A stretch of DNA of 7,853 nt from JBJXGF01 sp046153015 (GTDB lineage: Bacteria; Actinomycetota; Acidimicrobiia; Acidimicrobiales; CAIXPF01), in assembly GCA_046153015.1 (NCBI GenBank), contig JBJXGF010000176.1, positions 1-7,853 of the forward strand. Direction: 5' to 3'. Positions within the stretch are counted from its first letter, which is position 1; each line of letters opens with the position of its first letter. This document shows, piece after piece, positions 1-5,782 of the stretch. Position numbers and translations under genes: made by a program. The notes under the pieces are model-generated. The model made no database searches. It saw only the letters and a program-made list of their open reading frames with translations, and was not told the DNA's origin.

Positions 1-90
1 GAGGGCCGCCAGCGCCGCCGCTGCGGCAGGGCCCAACCGGCGCCTTCGCGCGGCCGCGCCCTCGCCCGCCGCGAGCGGCGCCTCAGCCAA
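1..90 (-). CDS. ABC transporter permease, DppC/OppC-type (N-terminus only)
   Basis: This is the first 30 codons of a gene that continues beyond position 1. The proposed start is TTG at 90-88, which overlaps the TGA of the upstream permease (85-83) by 8 nt, so translation is probably coupled. The peptide begins MAEAPLAAGEG, followed by an arginine cluster (RRRR) and then a run of Ala/Leu entering a membrane segment. This basic cytoplasmic tail before the first membrane helix is typical of the second permease of peptide/nickel importers, and it sits where dppC/oppC normally follows dppB/oppB. What is seen is an open frame with a suitable N-terminus; the family assignment is inferred mostly from gene order. 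No Shine-Dalgarno sequence is visible, so the exact start is uncertain. Confidence 0.55.
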   Translation of the reverse strand, partial: MAEAPLAAGEGAAARRRRLGPAAAAALAAL

Positions 91-1063
91 GACGCACGCG
101 GGGGTCGAGGGCGGCGCAGGCCAGGTCGGCGGCGAGGTTGGCCAGCACCACGGCGGCGACGACCACCGCCGTCCACGGCAGGATCCGCATGTAGTCGCCG
201 GCGGAGAACGCGCTGGTGAAGTACACCCCCATCCCCGGGTACTGGAAGACCACCTCGGTGACGATCAACCCCGCTGCGAGCTGGCCCACGTCGGCCCCGG
301 CCGCGGCGGTGAGCGGCCCGAGGGCGTTGCGCAGCGCGTGGCGGCGCAGCGCCGTCCACTCGCCGAGCCCCTTGGCCCGGGCGGCGCGGAGGTGCTCGGC
401 CTCCAACGCGTCGAGCAGGCTGGTGCGCATGTAGCGGCTGTAGACCACCGCCGCCTGCACGCACACGGTGAGGGCCGGCAGCACCAGGTGGCGGGCCCGA
501 TCGAGCAGGTCGAGGCCGGGCGGGGCGCCTGGCGTCACCGCGCCGGCCACCGGGAGCAGCGGGCCGGCGGCCCCGAGCCAGCGGGCGAGCACCACCCCGA
601 AGAGCAGCTGGAGCATGAGCCCCACCCAGAACGGGGGGATCGACACGCCGACGAAGCCGGCGACCGTGCTGGCCCAGTCGAAGGCGCGCCCCGGCCGCAG
701 GGCGGCGACGGCGCCGGCGGCCACGCCCACCACCAACGACACCGCGAGGGCCGACGCACCCAGCACGAGCGAGTTGACCAACGCCGTGCGCAGCTCGGGC
801 CACACCGGGCGCCGGGTGGTGAGCGACTCGCCGAGATCGCCCCGAGCCAGGCGGCCGAGCCAGCTCAGGTACTGAACCGGCGGGGAACGGTCGAGGCCGA
901 GCTCGTGGCGGTACGCGGCGAGATCTGCCTGGGTGATGCTGGGGTTGCGGCGCGCCGCCTTGAGCGGATCGGTGGTGGCGCTCACCGCGGCGAAGGCCAG
1001 CGCGGTGCCGGCCAGCAGCACCGGGATGGCGAGCGCGGCTCGCCGCAGCACGTAGCCGAGCAC
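83..1063 (-). CDS. ABC transporter permease, DppB/OppB family
   Basis: This is the first membrane subunit of a peptide/nickel-type ABC importer, in the cytoplasmic membrane. The 326-residue protein has the family's usual length and begins with the typical MLGYVLRRAALAIPVLL segment. Likely membrane segments lie near residues 9-29, 95-121, 134-160, 191-210, 262-280 and 297-318. The cytoplasmic coupling (EAA) loop is at about 219-250: ARAKGLGEWTALRRHALRNA closely resembles the usual ARAKGLSExxVLxRHALRNA form that contacts the ATPase. The start is GTG at 1063-1061, only 10 nt after the stop of the substrate-binding protein gene and with no clear ribosome binding site, so translational coupling in one operon is likely. 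A second permease begins at its 3' end. The transported substrate cannot be read from this subunit; oligopeptides are the default for the family. Confidence 0.95.
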   Translation of the reverse strand: MLGYVLRRAALAIPVLLAGTALAFAAVSATTDPLKAARRNPSITQADLAAYRHELGLDRSPPVQYLSWLGRLARGDLGESLTTRRPVWPELRTALVNSLVLGASALAVSLVVGVAAGAVAALRPGRAFDWASTVAGFVGVSIPPFWVGLMLQLLFGVVLARWLGAAGPLLPVAGAVTPGAPPGLDLLDRARHLVLPALTVCVQAAVVYSRYMRTSLLDALEAEHLRAARAKGLGEWTALRRHALRNALGPLTAAAGADVGQLAAGLIVTEVVFQYPGMGVYFTSAFSAGDYMRILPWTAVVVAAVVLANLAADLACAALDPRVRLG

Positions 1064-1073
1064 GCCGGCCCGC

Positions 1074-2798
1074 TCAGCGCCGGATCGACCAGTTGTGGAG
1101 CGAAGCGAACGCGCTGGCCGGGTTGGAGGTGTCGGCGTCGATCGGGCCGGCGAGACGGTCGTTGCGCCAGGCCGTGAGGGCCGGGAACTGGTAGAGGGGC
1201 AGGAACGGCAGCTCGGCGCGCACCAGGGCGGCGAGCCGGTGGACCTGGCCGATGCGCGCCGCCTCGTCGAGCTCGCGGTCGCTGGCGTCCATCAGCGCCG
1301 ACGCCTCCTCGTTGCACCAGCTCATCACGTTCTGGCCGCTCGGCGACTCCTCGGTCGGGATCGCCCGGCAGTGCAGCAGATCGCTCACGCGGGGGTCGGG
1401 GCTGGCGGAGGCGATGTAGGTGGCGAGCTGGAAGTCCCGGCTGGGCAGGCGCTGCTCGAACATGGTGGCGGCGTCGACGTTGTCGGTCGTGATCTTCCAG
1501 CCCAGCTTCTCGAGGGCCGGGATCACGAGGGCCTGCAGGCTCTCGCGGCGGCTGTTGCCGCTGTTGACCATCCAGCGCAGCGCCAGCGGCTCGCCGTTCT
1601 TCTCGTAGAAGCCGCTCTGATTCTTTCGCCAGCCCGAGGCGTTGAGCAGCCGCTCGGCCCGCGCCGGGTCGTAGGTGAGGTCGGCGAAGGCGCCCTGGTC
1701 GCACCACCGGCCGACGGTCGGGACCCACAGCCCGCAGTTCAGCACCTCGGCCTCGGGATAGGCGGGGCGCATGATCACCTCGAGCACCTTCTGGCGATCG
1801 ATCGAGAACGCCAGCGCCTCGCGCACGTTGCGGTCGTCCAGCGGCGGTGAGGCCGTTTGCAGCCACATGCCCTCGTACTGGGTGAGCTGGCCGAAGCGGT
1901 GGCTGATCTCGGGTCGGCTCAGCTTCTGGGCGATGCCGGCGGCGGCCTGCGGGTAGATGGCGTCGACCTCGCCGGCCAGCAGCGAGGCGAGCTCGGTGTC
2001 GGTGTCGTCGCGGGGCACGAACACCACCTTGTCCACGAGCGGGCGGCGCTCCGGGGCCCAGTACAGCGGGTTCGGGGTCAGCACGGCTTGCTCGTTCGAC
2101 CACGACGCCAGCCGCCACGGCCCGCCGGAGAACGGGTAGTGGTCCTGCAGGTCGTCGCCGATATTGGTCGAGGCGAACGCCGAGGCCTTGAGGACGAAGT
2201 CGGCGGCGCCGCCGAGGAAGTCCCGCCACGAGGCGAGCGGGGTCGTGAAGGTGACGACCGCGGTGTGCGGGTCGGACGCGTCGACCGACTCGACCTGGTC
2301 GTAGCCCACCTTGGAGACGCTGTCGGTGGTGTCGAGCTTGGCCCGCCAGGAGAACTCGACGTCTTTCGAGGTGATCGGCGTGCCGTCGTCCCACACCGCC
2401 TGCGGCGCGAGGCGGAAGCGCACGCGGAACGGGTCGAGCGTGATGCCGCCGTTGGCCATGGTCGGCTCCTCGGCGAGGAGCGGGCTCGTGCGGTACCCGC
2501 CGTGCGCGTCGGTCTCCATGAGCTGGGGCAGGGTGTGGATGGCGGTGGTCCACACCAGCCAGGCCGAGGTGGCGCACTGGGTCACCGGGTTGATGCAGTC
2601 CGGCCACTGCTCGGCGCCGATCGTGATCGTGCCGCCGGTGTGGACCCGCTCGGCGGGCGTCTCGGAGCGGGGCAGCGCCGCCTCGCCGCCGCCGCCTCCG
2701 GTGCACGCGGCGATCACGACGGCCGCCGCCAACGCCGCGGCGGTGCGCCGCAGGCGGGGACCGCGCACTGCTTGGGGGTTGAGGCGTGCAGATGACAC
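1074..2798 (-). CDS. ABC transporter substrate-binding lipoprotein, family 5 (peptide-type)
   Basis: This is the extracytoplasmic solute receptor of the importer encoded downstream, probably lipid-anchored on the outer face of the membrane. I start it at GTG 2798-2796 (574 residues), because GAGGAGG lies 8 nt upstream on the minus strand. The frame is open further, to 2846, but that start would put a tryptophan-rich stretch before the signal peptide. The signal peptide has basic residues (RGPRLRR), an Ala/Val core and a lipobox ending VIAAC, giving lipidated Cys32, followed by a Gly linker. The segment NVREALAFSIDRQKVLEV, around residues 324-341, is the hallmark of SBP_bac_5 proteins. DLTYDPARAERLLNASGW (about 373-390) and the C-terminal dipeptide-binding layout also fit. 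Six further cysteines form three close pairs (68/75, 355/366, 477/495), possible disulfides. Substrate unknown; a peptide is most likely. Confidence 0.95.
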   Translation of the reverse strand: MSSARLNPQAVRGPRLRRTAAALAAAVVIAACTGGGGGEAALPRSETPAERVHTGGTITIGAEQWPDCINPVTQCATSAWLVWTTAIHTLPQLMETDAHGGYRTSPLLAEEPTMANGGITLDPFRVRFRLAPQAVWDDGTPITSKDVEFSWRAKLDTTDSVSKVGYDQVESVDASDPHTAVVTFTTPLASWRDFLGGAADFVLKASAFASTNIGDDLQDHYPFSGGPWRLASWSNEQAVLTPNPLYWAPERRPLVDKVVFVPRDDTDTELASLLAGEVDAIYPQAAAGIAQKLSRPEISHRFGQLTQYEGMWLQTASPPLDDRNVREALAFSIDRQKVLEVIMRPAYPEAEVLNCGLWVPTVGRWCDQGAFADLTYDPARAERLLNASGWRKNQSGFYEKNGEPLALRWMVNSGNSRRESLQALVIPALEKLGWKITTDNVDAATMFEQRLPSRDFQLATYIASASPDPRVSDLLHCRAIPTEESPSGQNVMSWCNEEASALMDASDRELDEAARIGQVHRLAALVRAELPFLPLYQFPALTAWRNDRLAGPIDADTSNPASAFASLHNWSIRR

Positions 2799-2803
2799 GA
2801 GAC

Positions 2804-2813
2804 GGTCCTCCTC
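2804..2813 (-). promoter_or_regulatory. Ribosome binding site of the substrate-binding protein gene
   Basis: On the minus strand the sequence GAGGAGGACC precedes GTG at 2798. The GAGGAGG core is close to a perfect anti-16S match at about 8 nt spacing. It is the strongest ribosome binding site in the window, and it decides the start of the lipoprotein in favour of 2798 over the longer open frame to 2846. Confidence 0.75.
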
Positions 2814-2830
2814 GGCGCTCGACCCCCACC

Positions 2831-2836
2831 ACGGTA
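2831..2836 (-). promoter_or_regulatory. Possible -10 element for the importer operon
   Basis: On the minus strand TACCGT matches the TAnnnT -10 pattern common in actinobacteria. It would give a leader of about 25 nt ahead of the strong ribosome binding site. The upstream CTGACC resembles a -35 box but at only about 15 nt spacing. The call rests on position and a weak match. Confidence 0.25.
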
Positions 2837-2878
2837 TCCACGACAAGGAGTGGTCAGGCCGCCACGAATCGCCTCACT

Positions 2879-2898
2879 GCTGAGCGAAGCTGCCCAGC
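2879..2898 (-). terminator. Possible hairpin terminator downstream of parDE
   Basis: The arms GCTGAGC and GCCCAGC around a 6-nt loop can form a 7-bp stem (one G-U pair in minus-strand RNA). It lies about 54 nt after the toxin stop codon and before the importer promoter region. There is no U-run, so its role as a terminator is inferred. Confidence 0.3.
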
Positions 2899-2951
2899 GG
2901 GACCGGGGCCCGAGTCGACGCGATCAGCGCTCACGGGCGCGGCCGGGCGTG

Positions 2952-3275
2952 TCACGGCTCGTCGAGGTCGGCGAGCAACGCCGGCAGATCCTGGGCGTAG
3001 GACAACAGGCGGACGACGTCGAGGTGGTCGCCGCGGTCGAAGTAGAACCAGCCGCACGGGAACCCGGTCACCCGGACGGTGCGCAGGCCGGGCAGGGCGC
3101 ACAGTTCCCCGATGCGCAACGATCCCGCCCGCGGCATGCGCTGGATGGCGCGCAACGCGGCGGCGGCCGCGTCGAAGAACCGGGCGGCGAGCTGCTCACC
3201 GCCCTCGTCGCGATACCGACGGGTGCGCTCGATCAAATCCGCTTCGGCGAGGGGCCGCAGAAGGACAACGGTCAC
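2952..3275 (-). CDS. parE: Type II toxin, RelE/ParE superfamily (ParE-like)
   Basis: This 107-residue protein is the probable toxin of a type II toxin-antitoxin pair. The fold signature runs along its length: an N-terminal strand (VVLLRPLAEADL), a helical hairpin (about 10-46, containing ARFFDAAAAALRAIQRMP), then PGLRTVRVTGFPCGWFYF (62-79) and a last strand with HLDVVRLLSYAQDLPALL (84-101). This matches the ParE pattern of R(x)3-V-x-GFP followed by Y/F and xVxxxLHxxRDxPALL. The usual His-Ala-Arg near the C-terminus is replaced by Ser-Tyr-Ala-Gln here. ParE toxins classically poison DNA gyrase, while RelE relatives cut mRNA on the ribosome; the ParD-type partner favours a ParE role, but the target cannot be proved from sequence. 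The GTG start overlaps the antitoxin stop by 4 nt (GTGA at 3275-3272), a sign of translational coupling. Confidence 0.88.
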   Translation of the reverse strand: MTVVLLRPLAEADLIERTRRYRDEGGEQLAARFFDAAAAALRAIQRMPRAGSLRIGELCALPGLRTVRVTGFPCGWFYFDRGDHLDVVRLLSYAQDLPALLADLDEP

Positions 3276-3523
3276 CGATGGGCGTCGAGCGCAGCCCGGC
3301 GGAGCTCGGCCAGCGTCTCCTCGGTGGCCGCCCGGCCTTCGCCCGACGCCAACCCGTCGGCGATCAGCTGACGCACCCGGCGCGACGCCTGCTCCCGCTG
3401 GTCGCGGCGGATCAGATCACGCAGATACTCGCTGGTGTTGCCGTACTCCCCTGAACGCACCCGCTCGTCGATGTAGGCCCGCATCGACTCCGGCAACGCG
3501 AAGCTCATCGTGTTCCGGCTCAC
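3272..3523 (-). CDS. parD: Type II antitoxin, ParD family (ribbon-helix-helix)
   Basis: This 83-residue antitoxin is encoded just before its toxin, the normal order for parDE. Residues 4-11 (NTMSFALP) would form the DNA-binding beta strand of a ribbon-helix-helix domain. Two helices follow, about 12-24 (ESMRAYIDERVRS) and 30-42 (TSEYLRDLIRRDQ), separated by the typical GEYGN turn. This is close to the ParD consensus of FI-x-x-x-V-x-SGRYGSxSEVVR. The charged C-terminal half (about 45-83) would wrap around the toxin. I start it at GTG 3523, giving VSRNTMSF, because AGGG lies 8 nt upstream and ParD proteins usually begin MSRNTS; the frame stays open to a TTG at 3547. Known ParD proteins repress their own operon, and a suitable palindrome lies just upstream. 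Confidence 0.88.
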   Translation of the reverse strand: MSRNTMSFALPESMRAYIDERVRSGEYGNTSEYLRDLIRRDQREQASRRVRQLIADGLASGEGRAATEETLAELRRAALDAHR

Positions 3524-3546
3524 CCCATTCACCCTACCGTCTATCA

Positions 3547-3564
3547 ACCGTTGTCAACAACGGT
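3547..3564 (-). promoter_or_regulatory. Inverted-repeat operator overlapping the parDE promoter
   Basis: Read on the minus strand, ACCGTTGTTGACAACGGT has perfect 7-bp arms (ACCGTTG / CAACGGT) around a 4-nt centre. It contains a perfect TTGACA -35 hexamer (3559-3554). A TAGGGT that could serve as -10 lies 15 nt further down, and a further ACGGT half-site follows at about 3535-3539. The repeat ends 23 nt before the antitoxin start. ParD antitoxins bind such sites as dimers, so this is the likely autoregulation site. The short -35/-10 spacing is the weak point of the promoter call. Confidence 0.6.
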
Positions 3565-3627
3565 GGAGCTGGTCGCCGACGGCCGTCGCCGCGTGGTCGG
3601 ACACCGTCAGAGGGCCACGTGCAGGCG

Positions 3628-3657
3628 GAGAGCATGGTCGAGGAGAGCATGGTCGAA
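3628..3657. repeat. Two-copy 15-nt tandem repeat
   Basis: GAGAGCATGGTCGAG (3628-3642) is followed directly by GAGAGCATGGTCGAA (3643-3657), and the GAG after copy 2 continues the pattern. The copies differ at one position. This looks like a recent slippage duplication in non-coding DNA. Confidence 0.85.
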
Positions 3658-3701
3658 GAGGGTCGTCGATCGGGCCCTGAGCAGCCTCACCTCCAGCGCG
3701 G

Positions 3702-3718
3702 GCCGGCCCCGAGCCGGC
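3702..3718. repeat. GC-rich inverted repeat
   Basis: GCCGGC occurs twice, 5 nt apart, and each copy is the reverse complement of the other, giving a possible 6-bp stem. No T-run follows on either strand. It could contribute to termination behind the hydrolase gene or be chance in such GC-rich DNA. Confidence 0.3.
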
Positions 3719-3803
3719 GTGATGAGGATCGACCGGTCGTGTGGACTGCGGGCCTCCGGCCACCCCGAACGTGTCGATCCTTCCCGTCCGATCCGCGCTG
3801 GAC

Positions 3804-3821
3804 CGAGCGCGCGATCGCTCG
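3804..3821 (-). terminator. Possible hairpin terminator after the alpha/beta hydrolase gene
   Basis: CGAGCG and CGCTCG, 6 nt apart, form a 6-bp stem that begins about 10 nt after the hydrolase stop codon on the minus strand. There is no U-run, as is common for actinobacterial hairpin terminators. The call rests on position and stem only. Confidence 0.4.
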
Positions 3822-3830
3822 TGACCGAGG

Positions 3831-4631
3831 TCAATGCGGCAGGTGCAGCAGGAAGTCGATGACGTGTTGGTTGAACGTGTCCGGCTCCTCCATGTTGGGC
3901 ACGTGCCCAGAGCGCGGCATGTCATGGCGGATGCTGTTCGCCAGACGATGGGCGAGCTCGTCGCCCATGAGGCGCAGGTCGAGCAGGTCTCGACCGCCGA
4001 CGATCACGAGCGCCGGCGCGGTGACGGTCTCGAGATGCTCGATCGCGGCGGGTTGCGCCCACGCGGCAGGATCCCGGTTGAGGAAGTGCCAGCCCGAGTA
4101 GTCCTCGAGGATGGCGGTCAACGCGGCGGCGACGGCTGGACGTTCCATAGCGGAAGCGAGGAGCGCGGTTTCGAGCATGGCTCGTCGGGCGCCGCGCACC
4201 CCGTCCGCCTGGGCCGCATGGAACACGGCCTTCAGGGGGAATCCCTCGCGCCATCGCCAGCCGGGGATCGGCCCCGCCGCGTCGAAGATCAGGCCGTCGA
4301 CCCGGTCGGGGAACGCGAACGCGAAGTCCAGCGCCACAGCGCCGCCGAACGACTCGCCGCCGATAACCACGCGGTCGACGCCGAGCGCGTCGAGCACGGC
4401 GGCGACGTCGTCGCAATGGCGATACGGCGCCGTGTCCGGCACGGAAGACCGGCCATAGCCGCGCAAGTCCATCCGCAGCAGCCGGCACCGCCCGGACAGC
4501 ACGTCGACCTGGGAGTCGAACATTCTGTGGTCCAGCAAGCCGCCGTGCAGGAGCATCACCGGTCGGCCCTCACCGGCTGCGGTGTAGAACAGCCGAACCC
4601 CGCCGGAATCAACAAGGCCGCTGTCGTTCAT
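3831..4631 (-). CDS. Alpha/beta-fold hydrolase (esterase-like, substrate unknown)
   Basis: This is a soluble hydrolase of the alpha/beta superfamily, 266 residues, the usual length. In this numbering the oxyanion-hole motif LLHGG is at 27-31. The sequence MDLRGYGRSS is at 54-63. The nucleophile elbow GGESFGG places the catalytic Ser at 94. A cap region (about 120-190) follows, then VIVGGRD with the probable acid Asp215, and SGHVPNMEEPD with catalytic His243. The triad is complete, so the enzyme should be active, but the family covers esterases, lactonases, epoxide hydrolases, C-C hydrolases and haloalkane dehalogenases; Ser as nucleophile argues against the last. I start at ATG 4631, because GGAAGG lies about 7 nt upstream; the alternative ATG at 4637 would touch that site. 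It has its own 94-nt upstream spacer and is probably transcribed alone. Confidence 0.93.
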   Translation of the reverse strand: MNDSGLVDSGGVRLFYTAAGEGRPVMLLHGGLLDHRMFDSQVDVLSGRCRLLRMDLRGYGRSSVPDTAPYRHCDDVAAVLDALGVDRVVIGGESFGGAVALDFAFAFPDRVDGLIFDAAGPIPGWRWREGFPLKAVFHAAQADGVRGARRAMLETALLASAMERPAVAAALTAILEDYSGWHFLNRDPAAWAQPAAIEHLETVTAPALVIVGGRDLLDLRLMGDELAHRLANSIRHDMPRSGHVPNMEEPDTFNQHVIDFLLHLPH

Positions 4632-4652
4632 GGCCATCCCTTCCGCGTCGAA

Positions 4653-4666
4653 TCAGCGCGCGCTGA
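4653..4666. promoter_or_regulatory. Perfect 14-bp palindrome upstream of the hydrolase gene
   Basis: TCAGCGCGCGCTGA is a perfect palindrome 21 nt upstream of the hydrolase ATG at 4631. The only A/T-rich spot in this spacer (CATATT on the minus strand, 4687-4682) could be a -10 box, which would put the palindrome just downstream of the transcription start. It is a possible operator; the alternating GC core may also arise by chance at this base composition. Confidence 0.35.
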
Positions 4667-4702
4667 GCGTGGCCCGTCGGCAATATGCGCGCGCTCGTCC
4701 CC

Positions 4703-4727
4703 GACGCGCCGCGGATGCTGGCGCGTC
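4703..4727 (-). terminator. Hairpin terminator at the end of the MBL-fold hydrolase gene
   Basis: GACGCGCC (4703-4710) and GGCGCGTC (4720-4727) form a perfect 8-bp GC-rich stem around a 9-nt loop. One arm overlaps the stop codon of the MBL gene on the minus strand. It lacks a U-run. It separates the MBL gene from the hydrolase gene downstream, which supports separate transcription. Confidence 0.5.
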
Positions 4728-5646
4728 AGGCCCTGCGGTAGCGGCCGGGCTCGACCTCGACGACCTGGCCGGCGGGGATGAGCCGGTTGAGGTGGGCGGT
4801 GACCGTGCGCCGCTCGGCGGTGTCGACCCAGCCCAGGTCCACGCCGGGGCGGTAGACGAAGCGGTGGGCGATGAGCTCGTCGAGCGTAGCCGGCTCGGCC
4901 AAGAACTCGAGCATCGCCGCGTCACGTCGGGCGATGATCTCGCGGAATTCGGACAGCGCGGCGAGGTACTCCTGGCGGTCCTCGTACACGCCCTTGTGGT
5001 GGAACGTGCCGAACCAGCGGGCGTCGATCTCCGCGCAGCGCGCCAGCGAACGCTCCATGTCGTCGAGGTCGGACCACGCGTCGCCGTAGTAAGGCCCGAA
5101 GCCGGTGAGCTCGATGTCGGCCAGGAAGAAGAACCCGCCGGGCTCGACGAGGAAGCCGCTGTGCCCGCGGGTGTGGCCGGGCAGGTGCACCACGCTCACC
5201 CGCGCGCCGCCGAGGTCGAACACGGCGCCCTCGCCGAAAGTGCGCACATCGGGCCGGCCGCGGAAATGGAACGTGTCGGTCAACTCCACCCGCCATTCCC
5301 GCTCGAAGTCGGCGTCGAGCATGCCGTACACCGCCATCAGGCCCTCGAGGTGCACGACGCCCTGGCGATCCGCCTCGTTCACGTGCACCTCGGCCTCGGG
5401 GAACCGGGACAAGCCGGCCAGGTGGTCCTCGTGGGCGTGGCTGAGCAGCACGAGGTCGACGGAGTCAGCCAACTCGCCCCCTCGGGCGTGCACGGTGAGC
5501 GTCGGGTCGATGAGCGCCGTGCGGTCGCGCCCGGCCACGAGCACGGCGTTGCCGTCGGGGTACTTGCCGTTGCCGGCCCCGAAGAGCACGGTGGCCGCGC
5601 CGAAGCTGCGGTCGGTGGGAGCGGGGACATACGGCGAGCCGGCCAT
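4726..5646 (-). CDS. Metallo-beta-lactamase-fold metallo-hydrolase
   Basis: This is a cytoplasmic MBL-fold hydrolase, 306 residues from ATG 5646. The full di-metal site is present: HAHEDH (His70, His72, Asp74, His75), PGHT with His158, the bridging Asp177 in LADIE, and a late histidine in TFHHKG (His216 or 217). After the catalytic domain, residues about 253-306 (ATLDELIAHR through GQVVEVEPGRYRR) look like the winged-helix tail found in LACTB2- and RNase Z-like members. The frame is open to 5739, but the extra 31 residues are Arg/Gly-rich, low complexity and encoded by the upstream G-run tract, so I exclude them. No Shine-Dalgarno sequence precedes ATG 5646; TATCGT 8 nt upstream might be the -10 box of a leaderless transcript. 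The substrate is unknown; glyoxalase II-like thioesterase, lactonase or nuclease activity are all possible. True class B beta-lactamase activity is unlikely: no signal peptide. Confidence 0.93.
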   Translation of the reverse strand: MAGSPYVPAPTDRSFGAATVLFGAGNGKYPDGNAVLVAGRDRTALIDPTLTVHARGGELADSVDLVLLSHAHEDHLAGLSRFPEAEVHVNEADRQGVVHLEGLMAVYGMLDADFEREWRVELTDTFHFRGRPDVRTFGEGAVFDLGGARVSVVHLPGHTRGHSGFLVEPGGFFFLADIELTGFGPYYGDAWSDLDDMERSLARCAEIDARWFGTFHHKGVYEDRQEYLAALSEFREIIARRDAAMLEFLAEPATLDELIAHRFVYRPGVDLGWVDTAERRTVTAHLNRLIPAGQVVEVEPGRYRRA

Positions 5647-5673
5647 GGGCGCCGACGATACTGCGCGGTTCCG

Positions 5674-5705
5674 CCCCAGCCCGCCGCCCCGCCCCCTTTC
5701 CCCCC
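5674..5705 (-). other. G-run tract (G-quadruplex motif) upstream of the MBL gene
   Basis: On the minus strand this 32-nt stretch has G runs of 6, 5, 4, 3 and 4 bases separated by AAA, C, CGGC and CT. It satisfies the standard G3+N1-7 quadruplex pattern with more runs than needed. It ends 27 nt upstream of the MBL start codon, within the likely promoter region shared with the divergent Nudix gene. The pattern is seen directly; quadruplex formation and any regulatory effect are inferred. Confidence 0.6.
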
Positions 5706-5764
5706 GTCGGGACCAGGCGAGGCAGGTGCGGCGCGGCACGGGCCCTGCCCCCGCAGCCCGGGCT

Positions 5765-5773
5765 TGCTACGGT
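5765..5773 (+). promoter_or_regulatory. Possible extended -10 promoter for the Nudix gene
   Basis: TGCTACGGT fits the extended -10 pattern TGnTAnnnT. It lies directly after a perfect 10-bp palindrome, AGCCCGGGCT (5755-5764). No good -35 box is visible, which extended -10 promoters can tolerate. Transcription would begin near 5780-5783, at or just before a leader ATG at 5783. Confidence 0.4.
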
Positions 5774-5782
5774 GACCGCCCG

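Larger units (their letters stand above)
3565..3830. other. Non-coding stretch between parDE and the alpha/beta hydrolase gene
   Basis: About 265 bp without a convincing gene. Open frames exist on both strands, but they give low-complexity Arg/Ser/Pro-rich peptides without a recognisable domain or ribosome binding site. The stretch contains a 15-nt tandem duplication (3628-3657), a GC-rich hairpin (3702-3718) and a hairpin next to the hydrolase stop (3804-3821). Confidence 0.5.

Noticed and set aside
338..1177. Long plus-strand open frame (279 codons) opposite the permease gene
   Set aside because: It is antisense to a clear DppB-type gene. The translation is Arg/Gly/His/Glu-rich low complexity with no domain, as expected of shadow frames in GC-rich DNA.
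1857..2795. Plus-strand open frame of 312 codons opposite the substrate-binding protein gene
   Set aside because: Same pattern: antisense, repetitive Gly/Arg/Val composition, no ribosome binding site or recognisable motif, while the minus strand encodes a well-supported protein.
2799..2846. N-terminal extension of the substrate-binding protein to 2846
   Set aside because: It would add 16 residues with several tryptophans and acids ahead of a normal lipoprotein signal peptide, and the strong GAGGAGG site lies inside this segment, pointing to GTG 2798.
3811..3818. GCGATCGC octamer (HIP1-like)
   Set aside because: A single copy in GC-rich DNA is expected by chance; HIP1 matters only when highly repeated, as in cyanobacteria.
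3607..3834. Minus-strand 75-codon frame with TTG start overlapping the hydrolase stop
   Set aside because: The 4-nt overlap resembles coupling, but the peptide shows no recognisable fold, crosses the candidate hairpins and the 15-nt duplication, and has no ribosome binding site.
5647..5739. N-terminal extension of the MBL protein to 5739
   Set aside because: The extra residues are Arg/Gly-rich and are encoded by the G-run tract; MBL-fold similarity begins only after ATG 5646.
4630..5775. Plus-strand open frame of 381 codons opposite the MBL gene
   Set aside because: It spans the MBL gene, the terminator spacer and the G-run tract without any domain-like segment; codon-position bias follows the minus-strand MBL gene.
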